From Sediminibacterium sp. (lineage in GTDB: Bacteria; Bacteroidota; Bacteroidia; Chitinophagales; Chitinophagaceae), in NCBI RefSeq assembly GCF_019264485.1, contig NZ_JAHVAA010000015.1:204650-268649 (forward strand): a stretch of DNA of 64,000 nucleotides, written 5' to 3'. The notes below the pieces were generated by a model. It was not told where the DNA came from. It saw only the letters and a program-made list of their open reading frames with translations, and did no database searches. The translations under genes were made by a program, and so were the position numbers. Shown one piece after another: positions 1-10,800 of the stretch (its first letter is position 1; each line of letters opens with the position of its first letter).

Positions 1-318
1 TTTTTGCCAGGAATCAAATCCATTGGGGAAATCAGGCATAGCCATAGCAAATCATTTTTGTGAGTAATCTTATCTCTTTAAAAATACTCATTTTTCATCT
101 CAAAAAGTCACTGCCCCATCAATATCAAAATCTTAGCAATGTCTTAACCATCACATCCATAAATTTTATAACCTCCGAAATAGCTATTGCACTATTAATT
201 ATCTGTAAGCAAGTCTCCCCAACTAATTTTGACTTTTGAATTTTGAATTTTGCCCGAAGAACTCCTTTGGAGAATTATGTATTCCCCAATCCACCCCTCA
301 GTTTCGTATCTTCGCCCT
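1..318. other. Intergenic region upstream of the first gene
   Basis: No credible gene is seen in this 318-base AT-rich stretch. Near its right end (about 229-252) it holds near-tandem TTTTGAATTTTG words that belong to the same family as the long hairpin at 7758-7819. A promoter-like TATCTTCG box lies at 307-314. Confidence 0.5.
307..314 (+). promoter_or_regulatory. -7 box TATCTTCG, five bases before the ATG
   Basis: The sequence fits the Bacteroidota -7 consensus TAnnTTTG with one change (TTCG). Its last base is five bases from the A of the ATG at 319, so transcription would begin at or next to the start codon and give a leaderless mRNA. The identical box at the identical distance precedes the gene at 6576. 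I see no convincing -33 element. Confidence 0.5.
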
Positions 319-972
319 ATGACCCCCCCCCCGATTCTTTCCCCAAAAGCTGAAGCCTATGCCATGGCATTTACATCATCTGAAGATGCTCTTTTGGAGG
401 AAATTGCCGGTTATACCGCCCAAGAACACCCTCAGGCACATATGCTGAGTGGACAGGTCCAGGGAAAATTTTTATCCTTCCTGAGCACTATTCAGCGTCC
501 AAAATACGTTTTAGAGATAGGTACTTTTACCGGGTACAGCGCCCTTTGTCTGGCTGAAGGTCTTCAACCAGACGGAGAGCTCCATACCATTGAATGTCGC
601 GAGGAAGATGCCAGCACAGCCAGGAACTATTTTAGCAAAAGCAAAAGAAATCATCAGATACATTTGCACGTAGGCAATGCCGCAGAGATTATACCAGCAT
701 TGGAATATCAATGGGATCTGGTTTTTATAGATGCGGATAAAACCGGCTATATCGGTTATTATGAGCAACTGGTACCACGTCTTAATAAGGATGGACTGAT
801 TATTGCAGATAATGTGTTGTTTCATGGACAGGTATTGGAAGACCCGATCAGCGGAAAAAATGGGAAAGCCATCCATGCATTCAATGAACATGTGCAGCAG
901 GATGAAAGAACGGAACAGGTATTATTAACCATCAGGGATGGGCTCTTACTGATTAAAAAGAAAGAAGCATGA
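319..972 (+). CDS. SAM-dependent O-methyltransferase
   Basis: A 217-residue class I methyltransferase of the COMT-like O-methyltransferase family 3 (PF01596), which transfers methyl from SAM to small catechol-like or polyketide hydroxyls; the substrate is unknown. The SAM-binding start VLEIGTFTGYSALCLAEGL is followed by the acidic turn IEC, DLVFIDADK and IIADNVLFHG, which carry the metal and catalytic positions of the family. The frame is open upstream to 250, but ATG 319 is preferred because family proteins begin near here and a promoter box ends five bases before it. The stop overlaps the next start (ATGA), indicating translational coupling. Confidence 0.88.
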   Translation: MTPPPILSPKAEAYAMAFTSSEDALLEEIAGYTAQEHPQAHMLSGQVQGKFLSFLSTIQRPKYVLEIGTFTGYSALCLAEGLQPDGELHTIECREEDASTARNYFSKSKRNHQIHLHVGNAAEIIPALEYQWDLVFIDADKTGYIGYYEQLVPRLNKDGLIIADNVLFHGQVLEDPISGKNGKAIHAFNEHVQQDERTEQVLLTIRDGLLLIKKKEA

Positions 973-2177
973 AAAAATGGATCTTATTACTGACAGTTTA
1001 TTGTTGTGCCTGTACAATCGGCAGGGCGCAGACGCTTTCAGTGAAAGAAAAAACAGAAGCCTATATCAATAGTTATAAAGAACTGGCTATCGAAGAAATG
1101 CTGCGTACAGGTGTACCCGCATCTATTAAACTGGCGCAGGGTATTTTAGAATCGCAGTTCGGAGAGAGTCCGCTGGCCAAAAATGCCAATAATCATTTTG
1201 GTATTAAATGTAAAACTGAATGGACAGGTGAAAAAACCTATCATGACGATGATGCCAAAGGAGAATGCTTTCGTGTATACCCTACTGCTGAACAATCGTA
1301 CCGCGACCATTCTGATTTTTTGAAAAACAGACCACATTATTCTTTTCTTTTTAAACTGGAACCTACTGATATTACCGGTTGGGCCTATGGACTTAAACGT
1401 GCAGGTTATGCCACCAGCTCTACCTATCCTGAAAAATTACTGAAGGTTATTGAAGATTATAAACTGCACCAGTATACCATGCTGGCCATTGCTATTAAAG
1501 ACAATAGAAATGCTCCTGTAGTGGCGCCCGCTCAGCAGGTTACAGCTACTATAGACATTTCAAAAACACCTGTTCACTGGGCAAAAGAGGAACAGGATAA
1601 AACAAAAGAAGACAAGACTCCAGAAATTGACAAGAACAAAGAAAATAAGGTACAGGAGAACAAGATAAAAGAAGAAGTAAAAACTGCTCCGGTTCAGGCT
1701 TCTGCAGAAGATATTGCCGATAAAACTGAAGACACTATAGTTCCTGAAAAGAAAGTAGAACCTGCTGTAGAGAAAAAAACCGCTCCCTATCCCGATGGTG
1801 TATTTACCATTAACCACACAAAAGCCATTTATGCCAAAGAAGGTACATCTCTCCTCGCATTGGCACACCGGTACGATATCAGCCTGAGTAAATTATTTGA
1901 TTTCAATGAGTTGCCGGAAACCGATATACTGGAAACAGACCAGTTATTATTTATCGAGAAAAAACAAAAAAGAGGTGCATCCGATCTGCATGAAGTGGTA
2001 ACTGGTGAAACCATACATGCAATTGGTCAGAAAGAAGGTATTCGTCTCGAAAGCCTGCTCGAATACAATAAGCTTAAAAAAGACAGCCAGCTTTCAGCAG
2101 GTCAAAAACTATATCTCCGTTCTCCGGCTGAAATTAAAAGTGCCGCTGCAAAAGCAAAACCCAAAAACACAAAATAA
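969..2177 (+). CDS. Exported glucosaminidase with LysM domains
   Basis: A 402-residue peptidoglycan hydrolase. A signal peptide ends at about GRAQ (residue 21). A glucosaminidase domain (GH73-like) follows, with the family pattern of ASIKLAQGILESQFGESPLA and NNHFGIKCK, up to about residue 165. Next is a Lys/Glu-rich linker (about 185-275) and two LysM repeats (about 278-330 and 340-387, the second ending in AGQKLYLRSP). It probably cleaves glycan strands while LysM holds it on the wall. It overlaps the upstream methyltransferase by four bases and is followed seven bases later by hpt, so three unlike genes may share a transcript. Confidence 0.88.
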   Translation: MKKWILLLTVYCCACTIGRAQTLSVKEKTEAYINSYKELAIEEMLRTGVPASIKLAQGILESQFGESPLAKNANNHFGIKCKTEWTGEKTYHDDDAKGECFRVYPTAEQSYRDHSDFLKNRPHYSFLFKLEPTDITGWAYGLKRAGYATSSTYPEKLLKVIEDYKLHQYTMLAIAIKDNRNAPVVAPAQQVTATIDISKTPVHWAKEEQDKTKEDKTPEIDKNKENKVQENKIKEEVKTAPVQASAEDIADKTEDTIVPEKKVEPAVEKKTAPYPDGVFTINHTKAIYAKEGTSLLALAHRYDISLSKLFDFNELPETDILETDQLLFIEKKQKRGASDLHEVVTGETIHAIGQKEGIRLESLLEYNKLKKDSQLSAGQKLYLRSPAEIKSAAAKAKPKNTK

Positions 2178-2183
2178 TTCAAG

Positions 2184-2726
2184 ATGAATGTGATCACTGT
2201 TCACGATAAAGATTTTGTTCCCTATTTACCCGAAGACCTGATTCGTGAAAAAGTTAAAGAACTGGCGAAACAGCTCGATACAGATTATGCGGGCAAAAAA
2301 CCATTATTCATCGCTATCCTGAACGGTTCTTTCATGTTTGCAGCTGATCTGTTCAAAGAATTATCCATTGAAGCAGAAATTTGTTTTATCAAATTGGCTT
2401 CTTACAAAGGAACCAAGTCTACCGGTCAGGTGATTACCGCTATCGGACTTGACACAGAGATCAATAATCGTCATGTGGTTATACTGGAAGATATTATTGA
2501 TACCGGTAAAACCATGAGCGAATTTTTACCACAACTTTTCAATCAACAGCCCTTATCACTTAAAGTAGCCGTGCTTTTACACAAGCCCGATGCCATGAAA
2601 TACCCTATACAGATGGATTACTGCTGTTTTACCATCCCCAACCGTTTTGTACTGGGTTATGGGCTTGATTACGATGGATTGGGCAGAAATATCAAAGAAA
2701 TCTACCAGCTTAAAACCGAAGCATAA
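2184..2726 (+). CDS. hpt: Hypoxanthine phosphoribosyltransferase
   Basis: A 180-residue cytosolic purine-salvage enzyme converting hypoxanthine or guanine plus PRPP to IMP or GMP. The PRPP-binding loop VVILEDIIDTGKTM is complete, LNGSFMFAADL forms the pyrophosphate loop, and VLGYGLDYDGLGRN near the C-terminus matches the bacterial HPRT family. Length is normal. It lies seven bases after the LysM glucosaminidase gene, so it is probably cotranscribed. Confidence 0.95.
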   Translation: MNVITVHDKDFVPYLPEDLIREKVKELAKQLDTDYAGKKPLFIAILNGSFMFAADLFKELSIEAEICFIKLASYKGTKSTGQVITAIGLDTEINNRHVVILEDIIDTGKTMSEFLPQLFNQQPLSLKVAVLLHKPDAMKYPIQMDYCCFTIPNRFVLGYGLDYDGLGRNIKEIYQLKTEA

Positions 2727-2801
2727 CAAGGCTTTAACAGCAACATCCATACCTGGGTATCTTGATTTAGCGTTATATTGTAATTGAAACCCCTTCGCCA
2801 A

Positions 2802-4562
2802 ATGAATAAACGCATTTGGATATTACTGTGCTGTCTTGCCTGTTGTCTTTTCTCCACTGCGCAATATTATATTCGTGGTGAGGTAAGAAACGAACATGGG
2901 GTATTACTCGAAGGTGTTAAAATAAAGCTCAAATCAAAACCACGACAATTGTTTTCAAGTGGTAGTTCCGGAGCATTCGGCATTTCAGTAACACAAATCA
3001 AAGACTCCTTATCACTTCATTTAGAAGGTTATGAAAAACTTTCTGTACTGGCTGACAGCAGACAGTTTCAACGGCTTCAGCTAAAAACATTACCAGGCAC
3101 TTTAAAATTATACAGGAATAACAGGGCTTCTATTGTTTCCAACGCTAACACCAATGCTTACCTTCCATATGCAAAACAGGGAGAAAGTTACAGTGGCCTG
3201 ATTGAAAATGATTTTATCAAAGCAGCCGCATTCCCCGAAACAGGCTTTTCACTCAATATTGATAATGCTGCTTACAGTAATATCAGGCGTTTTATTTCGA
3301 ACCAGATGTTTGTACCGGCAGATGCTGTTCGTATTGAAGAGATGCTGAATTATTTCAGCCTTCCGATTATTGAAAACCTATCCCAAAAAAACATAGACCA
3401 GTTCAATTTTAATTTTAAACACACAGGTTGTCCATGGAACCAGACTAATCAGTTATTGTTTCTTCAGATAGAAGCACCCACCATACCATTGGAAAATGTA
3501 CCTCCATCGAATCTGGTATTCCTGATCGATATATCGGGATCAATGGACAAACCCAATCGTTTACCTCTATTACAATCTGCTTTCAAATTATTGGTGAATA
3601 ACCTGCGCGATTGCGACACTATTACTATTGCCACTTATGGAGGCGGTGTGGGTATTGTACTTCCGCCAACCAGTGGAGCCTTTAAGCAAACCATTAAAAA
3701 CGCAATAGATTCATTATCTGCTGGTGGAGACACACCCGGATCTGGCGCTATTGAACTGGCCTACCAGTTGGCCAAAGACAATTTTATACCCCAAGGCAAT
3801 AACCGTGTAATACTTGCTACTGATGGAGATTTTAACGTGGGACAGTCCTCCGAAAAGGAATTGGAAGAATTGATAGTACGCTATCAGCAAACAGGTATTT
3901 ACCTTACCTGTCTGGGTGTTGGCATGGGTAATTATAAAGACAGTAAACTGGAATCATTATCGAAAAAAGGAAATGGCAATTTCGCCTATATAGACCAGGC
4001 AAGGGAAGCTGAAAAAGTTTTAGTAAAGGAATTCACCAAAACCATTTTTGCGGTTGCCGATGATGCCGCCATCACAGTTCGTTTTAACCCTGCTACTGTA
4101 GCAGATTACAGGTTGATTGGTTTTGACAATAAAAAAACTGCCCTGGAAGACAGCAGCAGCGTATTGGAAGGTGGTGAAATCGGTAGTGGCCATAGCATCA
4201 TGGCCATTTTTGAAATAACACCTGCCAAAGACAGTGCCGCATCCGTTCAACAATTGCTGGCTGCTATACAGCTCAGTTATAAAAAGCCTGGTACCAATAA
4301 TATTGTTCAGCAGTTTTTTTCAGCTAATTATCAGGGAGTAAGTATTCAGCAGACAGATAGTATGTATCGTTTTGCGGCAGCAGTTGCCATGTTTGGCTCC
4401 GTATTACGAAACTCGAAATACACAAAAGATTATCAGTTAGAAGATGTGCTAACACTTGCAAAATCAGGTATCCGCCGGAACGATCTTCTCCAAAATGAAT
4501 TTGGCAGATTAATAGAGCAGGCCATCCTGCTCTATCATCCGCCAAAGAAAAAAAGAAAATAA
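2802..4562 (+). CDS. VWA-domain protein with YfbK-type N-terminal region
   Basis: A 586-residue exported protein. A signal peptide (CLACCLFSTAQ) is followed by a carboxypeptidase-regulatory-like beta domain (about 25-85), a YfbK-type vWF_A N-terminal region (about 140-195, with ETGFSLNIDNAAYSNIRRF), a VWA domain whose MIDAS motif is intact (DISGSMD), and a DUF3520-like C-terminal region. Such proteins are thought to be metal-dependent adhesion or assembly factors; the partner is unknown. ATG 2802 is chosen over an upstream in-frame TTG at 2784 because it starts the signal peptide directly. It converges on dnaJ with only seven bases between stops and no terminator visible. Confidence 0.85.
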   Translation: MNKRIWILLCCLACCLFSTAQYYIRGEVRNEHGVLLEGVKIKLKSKPRQLFSSGSSGAFGISVTQIKDSLSLHLEGYEKLSVLADSRQFQRLQLKTLPGTLKLYRNNRASIVSNANTNAYLPYAKQGESYSGLIENDFIKAAAFPETGFSLNIDNAAYSNIRRFISNQMFVPADAVRIEEMLNYFSLPIIENLSQKNIDQFNFNFKHTGCPWNQTNQLLFLQIEAPTIPLENVPPSNLVFLIDISGSMDKPNRLPLLQSAFKLLVNNLRDCDTITIATYGGGVGIVLPPTSGAFKQTIKNAIDSLSAGGDTPGSGAIELAYQLAKDNFIPQGNNRVILATDGDFNVGQSSEKELEELIVRYQQTGIYLTCLGVGMGNYKDSKLESLSKKGNGNFAYIDQAREAEKVLVKEFTKTIFAVADDAAITVRFNPATVADYRLIGFDNKKTALEDSSSVLEGGEIGSGHSIMAIFEITPAKDSAASVQQLLAAIQLSYKKPGTNNIVQQFFSANYQGVSIQQTDSMYRFAAAVAMFGSVLRNSKYTKDYQLEDVLTLAKSGIRRNDLLQNEFGRLIEQAILLYHPPKKKRK

Positions 4563-4569
4563 GTTGGTA

Positions 4570-5733
4570 TTAACTGAAAGCTTCCTTCACCCTTTCAAAG
4601 AAACTTTTATCGCTCTTATTGGGATTGGGTTTGAAATTAGGACTCTCACTTAATTTTTCCAGTATACGCTTTTCTTCATCGCTTACCTGCTGGGGTGTCC
4701 ATACATTTACATAAATCAATTGATCGCCTTTATTGTAACCCTGTACTTCCGGGAAACCCTTCCCTTTCAGTCTGAATATTTTTCCACTCTGTGTACCGGG
4801 AGGTATTTTAATTTTTGCCCTGCCATCAATAGTAGGCACTTCTACCTGTGTACCAAAAACGGCATCAGAGAATGATAAATAAAGATCGTATGCCACATTC
4901 AATCCATCGCGTTGTAATTCAGGATGTGCTTCTTCTTCAATCTGAATAATAAGATCACCTGCAAACCCACCACGTTCTCCTGCATTCCCTTTACCATTCA
5001 TGCTCAGTTGCATGCCTTCCTGCACTCCTGCCGGGATATCTATACTGATGGTTTCTTCTCCATATACCCTTCCCTCTCCCTTACAACTACCACATTTCGC
5101 TGTTACAGTAGAGCCCTCTCCATTACAGGTTGGACAGGTGCTTACTGTTTGCATTTGTCCGAGGAAAGTATTGGTTACCCTTCTTACCTGACCAGAGCCG
5201 CCGCAGGTTCCACAATTCTGTACACTGTTTTTATCTTTCGCACCATTGCCGTTACAGGTATTACATAAAACATGTTTCTTCACTTTCACATTCTTCGTAA
5301 CCCCTTTTGCAATCTCTTCAAAATTCAGTTTGAGTTTAATACGAAGATTACTACCTCTTTGTCCGCGAGCCCTGCCTCCACCACCACTGCTTCTTCTGCT
5401 TCCGCCACCAAAGAATCCGCCAAACATATCGTCACCAAAAATATCTCCAAACTGACTGAAGATATCATCCATATTACTGTATCCTCCTCCGCCGCCACTT
5501 GTACCCGGACCAAACGCAGCATGGCCATAACGGTCGTATTTGGCTTTTTTATCCGCGTCACTGAGAATTTCATATGCTTCAGCAGCTTCTTTAAACTTTT
5601 CCTCGGCCTCTTTATCACCTGGGTTACGGTCGGGGTGGTATTGCATAGCCACTTTCCGATAAGCTTTTTTAATCTCATCGGCAGAAGCTGATTTACTCAC
5701 ACCCAATATTTCGTAGAAATCTCTTTTAGCCAT
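4570..5733 (-). CDS. dnaJ: Chaperone protein DnaJ
   Basis: A 387-residue Hsp40 co-chaperone that stimulates DnaK ATPase and delivers unfolded clients. The J domain holds HPD ([10 protein letters not shown]). It is followed by a G/F-rich stretch, four zinc-binding CxxCxGxG repeats ([32 protein letters not shown]) and the C-terminal substrate domains. All key residues are present. It lies downstream of grpE on the same strand, separated by 87 bases that contain a 26-bp hairpin. dnaK is not adjacent. Confidence 0.97.
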   Translation of the reverse strand: MAKRDFYEILGVSKSASADEIKKAYRKVAMQYHPDRNPGDKEAEEKFKEAAEAYEILSDADKKAKYDRYGHAAFGPGTSGGGGGYSNMDDIFSQFGDIFGDDMFGGFFGGGSRRSSGGGGRARGQRGSNLRIKLKLNFEEIAKGVTKNVKVKKHVLCNTCNGNGAKDKNSVQNCGTCGGSGQVRRVTNTFLGQMQTVSTCPTCNGEGSTVTAKCGSCKGEGRVYGEETISIDIPAGVQEGMQLSMNGKGNAGERGGFAGDLIIQIEEEAHPELQRDGLNVAYDLYLSFSDAVFGTQVEVPTIDGRAKIKIPPGTQSGKIFRLKGKGFPEVQGYNKGDQLIYVNVWTPQQVSDEEKRILEKLSESPNFKPNPNKSDKSFFERVKEAFS

Positions 5734-5748
5734 TGTGTTTTATTTGTT

Positions 5749-5807
5749 GATGTCGGATGTCAGATGTCTGATTTATTTTTCAAATCAGACATCTGATATC
5801 CGACATC
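5749..5807. repeat. 26-bp hairpin of GATGTC words between grpE and dnaJ
   Basis: Arms 5749-5774 and 5782-5807 are complementary over 26 bases with one G-T pair and a 7-base loop. Both arms are built of near-tandem GATGTC(A/G) units, and an extra unit follows at 5808-5814. The same word family reappears at about 50115-50145. There is no T-run in the minus direction, so it is not a standard terminator and may act in mRNA processing or stability between grpE and dnaJ. Confidence 0.85.
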
Positions 5808-5820
5808 TGACATCTCCAAA

Positions 5821-6390
5821 TTATTTCCCTACCACCACTTTCGCGAAGCGAATGATTTTATCATTTAAAAAATATCCTTTCATTACTTCATCCAATACCT
5901 TTCCTTTCAGGTCTTCGGTTGGGGCAGGAATTTCCGTAATGGCTTCATGTTTCTCCACGTCGAAATCTGCATGAATACTTTCCATGGCTTTTACCCCTTT
6001 GGATTGCAGATTGGAACGAAGTTTATTGAAAACGAGTTGAATACCTTCCCGCTGAACGGTAATATCATCACTGCTTTGTAATTGCTTCTCTGCACGATCG
6101 CAGTCATCCAACACATCAAGCAGAGAAACGATTACGTCTTTACCCGCAGTCTGTATCAGTTCAATACGTTCTTTAGCTGTTCGGCGTCTGAAATTGTCGA
6201 ATTCGGCCATGAGGCGCAGGTATTTATCTTTTTGCTCCTGTAATTCGGCCTGTAATTTATCCAGCTGGCTGTCATCCGTCACAGGTTCATTCAGGTGTGA
6301 GGTACCTGCGGCATTTTCATCTGTATTGATATCAATACCCTGATTCAGCTCTTCATTTACGTTTGAGGTAGTTGTTGCCTGTTCTTCCAT
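5821..6390 (-). CDS. grpE: Nucleotide exchange factor GrpE
   Basis: A 189-residue GrpE that releases ADP from DnaK. An acidic disordered N-terminus (about 1-40) leads into the long coiled coil (LDKLQAELQEQKDKYLRLMAEFDNFRRRTAKER) and a C-terminal beta domain ending GYFLNDKIIRFAKVVVGK, which is typical of the family. It is the first gene of a grpE-dnaJ pair. The 185-base region between it and the divergent methyltransferase gene must hold both promoters. Confidence 0.96.
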   Translation of the reverse strand: MEEQATTTSNVNEELNQGIDINTDENAAGTSHLNEPVTDDSQLDKLQAELQEQKDKYLRLMAEFDNFRRRTAKERIELIQTAGKDVIVSLLDVLDDCDRAEKQLQSSDDITVQREGIQLVFNKLRSNLQSKGVKAMESIHADFDVEKHEAITEIPAPTEDLKGKVLDEVMKGYFLNDKIIRFAKVVVGK

Positions 6391-6563
6391 GGTTATTTTA
6401 CTTAATACTTATTGTGGCATTACCTGTCAAAAATTTTGCCGATGCAAAGAAACGGGAAAAAATGGCAGTTTGTAGGGCTAAAAAGCGGGTCTTGTCAGTT
6501 GAAATACAGCTATTTCCCGATTTACAGGTCGCTTTAACAGCATGGGCTCTGGGGGCTATGGAT

Positions 6564-6571
6564 TATCTTCG
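6564..6571 (+). promoter_or_regulatory. -7 box TATCTTCG, five bases before the ATG
   Basis: The same eight bases as at 307-314, again with the final G five bases before the start codon (ATG at 6576). A start point at about 6576 would make the mRNA leaderless. Confidence 0.5.
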
Positions 6572-6575
6572 CGCC

Positions 6576-7751
6576 ATGACAAATGTGTATCTCAGGAAAA
6601 AGATCGCTCCCAGGATCGCCAATGGCCATCCCTGGATATTCGGGAATGAAGTGGAAAGGGTATCAGGACCAGTGGAAGCAGGCGATATTGTTGATGTTTT
6701 TTATGCCGACGGAAAATTTGCCGGCCGGGGATATGTGAACCCCAAATCGCAGATCATGGTGCGTTTGTTAAGCCGTAAAAAAGAAGAAATCGATGAGCAG
6801 TTCTTTTATAACCGGATAGCTGAAGCATGGAGCTATCGCCAGAAAATTGGTTATACCGAAAACTGCCGGCTCATTTTTGGCGAAGCCGATTATATGCCGG
6901 CACTAATCATTGATAAATTCAATGACTATTTTGTATTACAAACCCTTTCGCTGGGTATGGATAAATGGAAACCTGCTATTGTAAAAGCACTCGAATCCCT
7001 ATTCTCCCCCAAAGGTATTTATGAGCGTAATGATGTACCCGTTCGTGAACTGGAAGGCTTGCCACAACACAAAGGTTTTTTATCTGCCCCTTTCGATACC
7101 AATATCATCATCAATGAAAATGGATTGAAGTTTCATGTTGATATTGAAAATGGACAGAAAACAGGTTATTTTCTCGACCAGCAGGATAACCGGCGCGCTA
7201 TTCAGCATATAGTAAAAGGAGCCGAAGTATTGGGCGCATTTACCTATACGGGTACTTTTGAAATTCATGCGGCGCATTATGGCGCTAAATCTGTTTTAGG
7301 TTTGGACATTTCTGAAAATGCAGTGGCACAGGCAAACCGCAATGCGGCTTTAAACGGACTTGAAAATATCTGTCGTTTTGAAGCCATGAATGCATTTGAT
7401 GTGTTGAAACAGTGGGGTAAAGATGGAAGACAATATGATGTTGTCATGTTAGACCCACCCGCTTTCACCAAAAGCAGGGAAAATATTCAAAAAGCAATTA
7501 CAGGTTATAAGGAAATTAACCTGAGAGGAATGAAGCTCATACGCAATGGAGGTTTCCTTGTAACCTCTAGTTGTACCAATCTGGTACAGCCCGATCTCTT
7601 TTTACAAACCATTGAAATGGCTGCTAAAGATGCACGCAAAAAAATAAGACAGGTTACCTTTCAGGCACAGGCCAGCGATCATCCGATTATCTGGGGAATG
7701 GAGAATACGAATTATTTGAAGTTTTTGATTGTAGAAGTTTCTGATAAATAA
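6576..7751 (+). CDS. Class I rRNA methyltransferase, RlmI-like
   Basis: A 391-residue protein with an N-terminal PUA domain (about 1-75, NGHPWIFGNEVERVSG) and a Rossmann methyltransferase domain (about 200-391: TGYFLDQQDNR, VLGAFTYTGTFEIHAA, VVMLDPPAFTKSR, TSSCTN). This matches the RlmI/YccW family, which methylates a cytosine C5 of 23S rRNA. The frame is open back to 6372, but that extension has no family resemblance, and ATG 6576 begins exactly where homologous proteins do, just after a promoter box. It converges on the BNR-repeat gene. Confidence 0.88.
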   Translation: MTNVYLRKKIAPRIANGHPWIFGNEVERVSGPVEAGDIVDVFYADGKFAGRGYVNPKSQIMVRLLSRKKEEIDEQFFYNRIAEAWSYRQKIGYTENCRLIFGEADYMPALIIDKFNDYFVLQTLSLGMDKWKPAIVKALESLFSPKGIYERNDVPVRELEGLPQHKGFLSAPFDTNIIINENGLKFHVDIENGQKTGYFLDQQDNRRAIQHIVKGAEVLGAFTYTGTFEIHAAHYGAKSVLGLDISENAVAQANRNAALNGLENICRFEAMNAFDVLKQWGKDGRQYDVVMLDPPAFTKSRENIQKAITGYKEINLRGMKLIRNGGFLVTSSCTNLVQPDLFLQTIEMAAKDARKKIRQVTFQAQASDHPIIWGMENTNYLKFLIVEVSDK

Positions 7752-7757
7752 AAATTT

Positions 7758-7819
7758 AAAAGCCAAAATTCAAAAAAATGAGTAGATAAATGATCTTCGC
7801 TTTTTGAATTTTGGCTTTT
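7758..7819. repeat. 19-bp perfect inverted repeat between convergent genes
   Basis: Arms 7758-7776 and 7801-7819 are perfectly complementary (AAAAGCCAAAATTCAAAAA and its complement). More TTTTGAATT words follow to about 7832. Because it lies between two convergent genes and ends in T-rich sequence, it may serve as a bidirectional terminator. Confidence 0.8.
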
Positions 7820-7838
7820 GAATTTTGAATTAATCTCC

Positions 7839-10800
7839 TCACTTCCAATCCGGCCATCTGCCGGGTGTATATGGGGCCTTGTTCAGTTCCAATTGTTTTT
7901 CGAGCGCCAATATTTCTTCATCCAGTTTACGCATAGCTGTCAATACACTGCTTAGACCTTTGGATGCAATGGCATAGTCGTTACGATAAGTTGTGGTGAT
8001 AGCAGATGTTGAGTTCCACACACCTCCTTCCACATCTCCTACTCTGGCTGCTACAGATGGTGGCGTTTCAAATTCGCGACGCGATTTAGTAGCATCACCT
8101 GTCAGTTGTATTCCGATTTCGTTCAGTTTAAGTGTAAGTGCATATGCTTTCTCCACCACTGCTTTGGGCGATGCTGCTATATCCTGTGCCGCTGCATTTA
8201 TATTTGCTAACCTGGTGCGCATGGTCGCATAAATATCAGTTGTAGCACTCACTGCTTTTCTCAATGAAGCTACCTGCTTGTAGAACGACAGGTTATCTTC
8301 CATATTTACCGGCAGGCTGCTTTGTTGCAACAGTTTACAGGTGAAACTAACAGGGCCGGCTATTTCGGTGAGTTGGCCATCTTCATATTTCGATAATGAA
8401 ACAGTGTATTCACCCGGCATGGCCAGGTGTCCTTTTTCTTCTCCACCAAATAATTGATCAGGTGCAGGTATTGTTCTGCCAACCACAGGCGCAGGTGTGG
8501 CATACCTGAAATCCCATACAATTTTTTGCAGCCCTTTTTTAGCTGGTGCTTTTAGATGCCGCACCACATCTCCTGCTTTATCGCGAATGGTAAATAATAA
8601 ATAAGGGTCGGGCTGATTATCTTCCAATCTTAAACTGTCGATAGAAGGATAATACACTTTTTCTCCTTTTTCATTCTTCGCTTTTTCATTTTCTGTCCGG
8701 ATATCTTTCAGTTTTTTACTCTCGCTTTTAATATAGTAATTAAACACGGCACCAACTGGTGGATTGGGTGTACTGAAATAGCTACTACCCAAATGACCTT
8801 TATCCCTTAAACCCAGTGGAAACCTTTCAATATACATCAGGCTTTCTTTCACAGGAAAAATCACTGCATCTTTAGCCATCGTTTCTTTTTTGAAGGAACG
8901 TAATACGCTATAATCATCGAGAATATAAAAACCTCTTCCGAAAGTAGCCAGTACCAGGTCATTCTCTCTTCTCTGAATCTCAATATCGCGAACAGCAGCA
9001 ACGGGTAGACCTGCTTTTAACTGAATCCATTCCTGTCCGCCATTATTGGAGAAGAAAACACCAAATTCTGTTCCTGCAAATAGCAGATCGCGATCTACAT
9101 GATCTTCCGCAATACTGTACACACTTCCTCTCTGTGGCAGGTTAGACTGTATAGGTTTCCATGTTTTACCGGCATCGGTTGTTTTTAACACATAAGGCTT
9201 GAAATCTCCATAACGATGATGATTGAAACATACATAAGCTGTATTTACATCATGCAGCGATGCAATAATCTGATGTACATAACTCATTTCAGGAACACCG
9301 GGCAGTTTATCGAACTTCGTCCAGTTTTTTCCTCCGTCGGTGGTTAATTGTATAAGGCCATCATCAGTACCTACCCAAAGCATTTCAGGGTTGAGTTTTG
9401 ATTCGGCTATCGATGTAAGCTGACCAAAAATATCTGTACTCCCATTTTTTGCGATGGCATCTACAGACCATACTTTACCCATCACTTCAAATTTATTCCG
9501 ATCAATCTGTCTGGTCAGGTCCGGGCTGATTACTTTCCAGCTATTGCCGCGGTCATCTGTTCTGAATACTTTATTGGCACCAAAATATAAGCGTGCATTA
9601 TCATGCTGACTAATCAGCAATGGTGCATCCCAGTTCCAGCGGTAGGCAGCTTCATTTTCTCCTTCTGATGGTTTAATGCCATAGTACTCGCCGCTTTTTC
9701 TGTCGAAGCGAACCAAGCCTCCATACTGGCTTTGTGCATAGATGATATCGGGGTTTGACTGATCTACCTGTGTTTCAAAACCATCACCAATGGATGTGAT
9801 ATACCAGTCGCTGTTAACAATACCATTTCCAGATGTTGTTCTGCTGGGTCCGCCCAAACTCAGGTTATCCTGAGTTCCACCATGTACGCTATAAAATGGA
9901 TAGGCATTATCGGTAGCCACTTTATAAAATTGTGTTACAGGCAGGTTCGATTTAAAATCCCAGCTCTTTGCAAAATCCCATGTTTCATAGATACCACCAT
10001 CGCAACCCACCAGCAGGTGATCTGTATCATTGGGATCTATCCAGACAGCATGGTTATCGATGTGTTTATTGATTTCTCCTAAATTGTATACTGTTTTACC
10101 TGCATCATCACTTACTTTATAATACACATCGGTAATAAAAATGCGGTTAACATTTTGGGGATCGCAAACAATTTCCTGGTAATAATTTCCTGATGTTGCA
10201 AAACCACTTCGCTTTTCCCAGCTCTGTCCTTTGTCTTTGGAAAGATAGATTCCTCCTTTGTTGTCTTTTCCTTCCACCACCGTATACAATACATCCGGAT
10301 TTACAGGACTGATGGCCAGTCCAATCCTCCCCAGTTCACCACCAGGAAAACCGCCTTCTACTTTTTTCCAGGTATCGCCCCCATCTGTTGTTTTATATAA
10401 AGCAGATTCAGGTCCGCCGCCGATATAAGTAAATACCTTTCTCATACGTTGGTGAAAGGATGCGTATAATACATTCGGATTACGTGGATCCATTACCAGG
10501 TCGTTACATCCCGTATAACTGCTCACTGTTTTAATGGCATTCCAGGTTAAACCACCATCGGTAGATTTATATACGCCCCGTTCTCCACCTTCACTCCATA
10601 CCGGACCATAAGCAGCTACATAAATAATATTGGAATTGGTTGGGTCTACGATGATTTCCGCAATATGCTCTGAATTTTTCAGTCCCATATTTTTCCAGGT
10701 TTTTCCAGCATCTTCCGATTTATAGATACCATCACCATAGGAAAGTGAACGCTGGTTATTATTTTCACCTGAACCTACCCAGATTACATTACTGTTATTC

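Noticed and set aside
5749..5807. Strong hairpin between grpE and dnaJ as an intrinsic terminator
   Set aside because: No T-run follows in the direction of transcription and dnaJ would be cut off from grpE; kept as a repeat instead.
6372..6575. 68-codon extension of the RlmI-like methyltransferase
   Set aside because: No family resemblance, overlaps the grpE start region, and a promoter box sits inside it.
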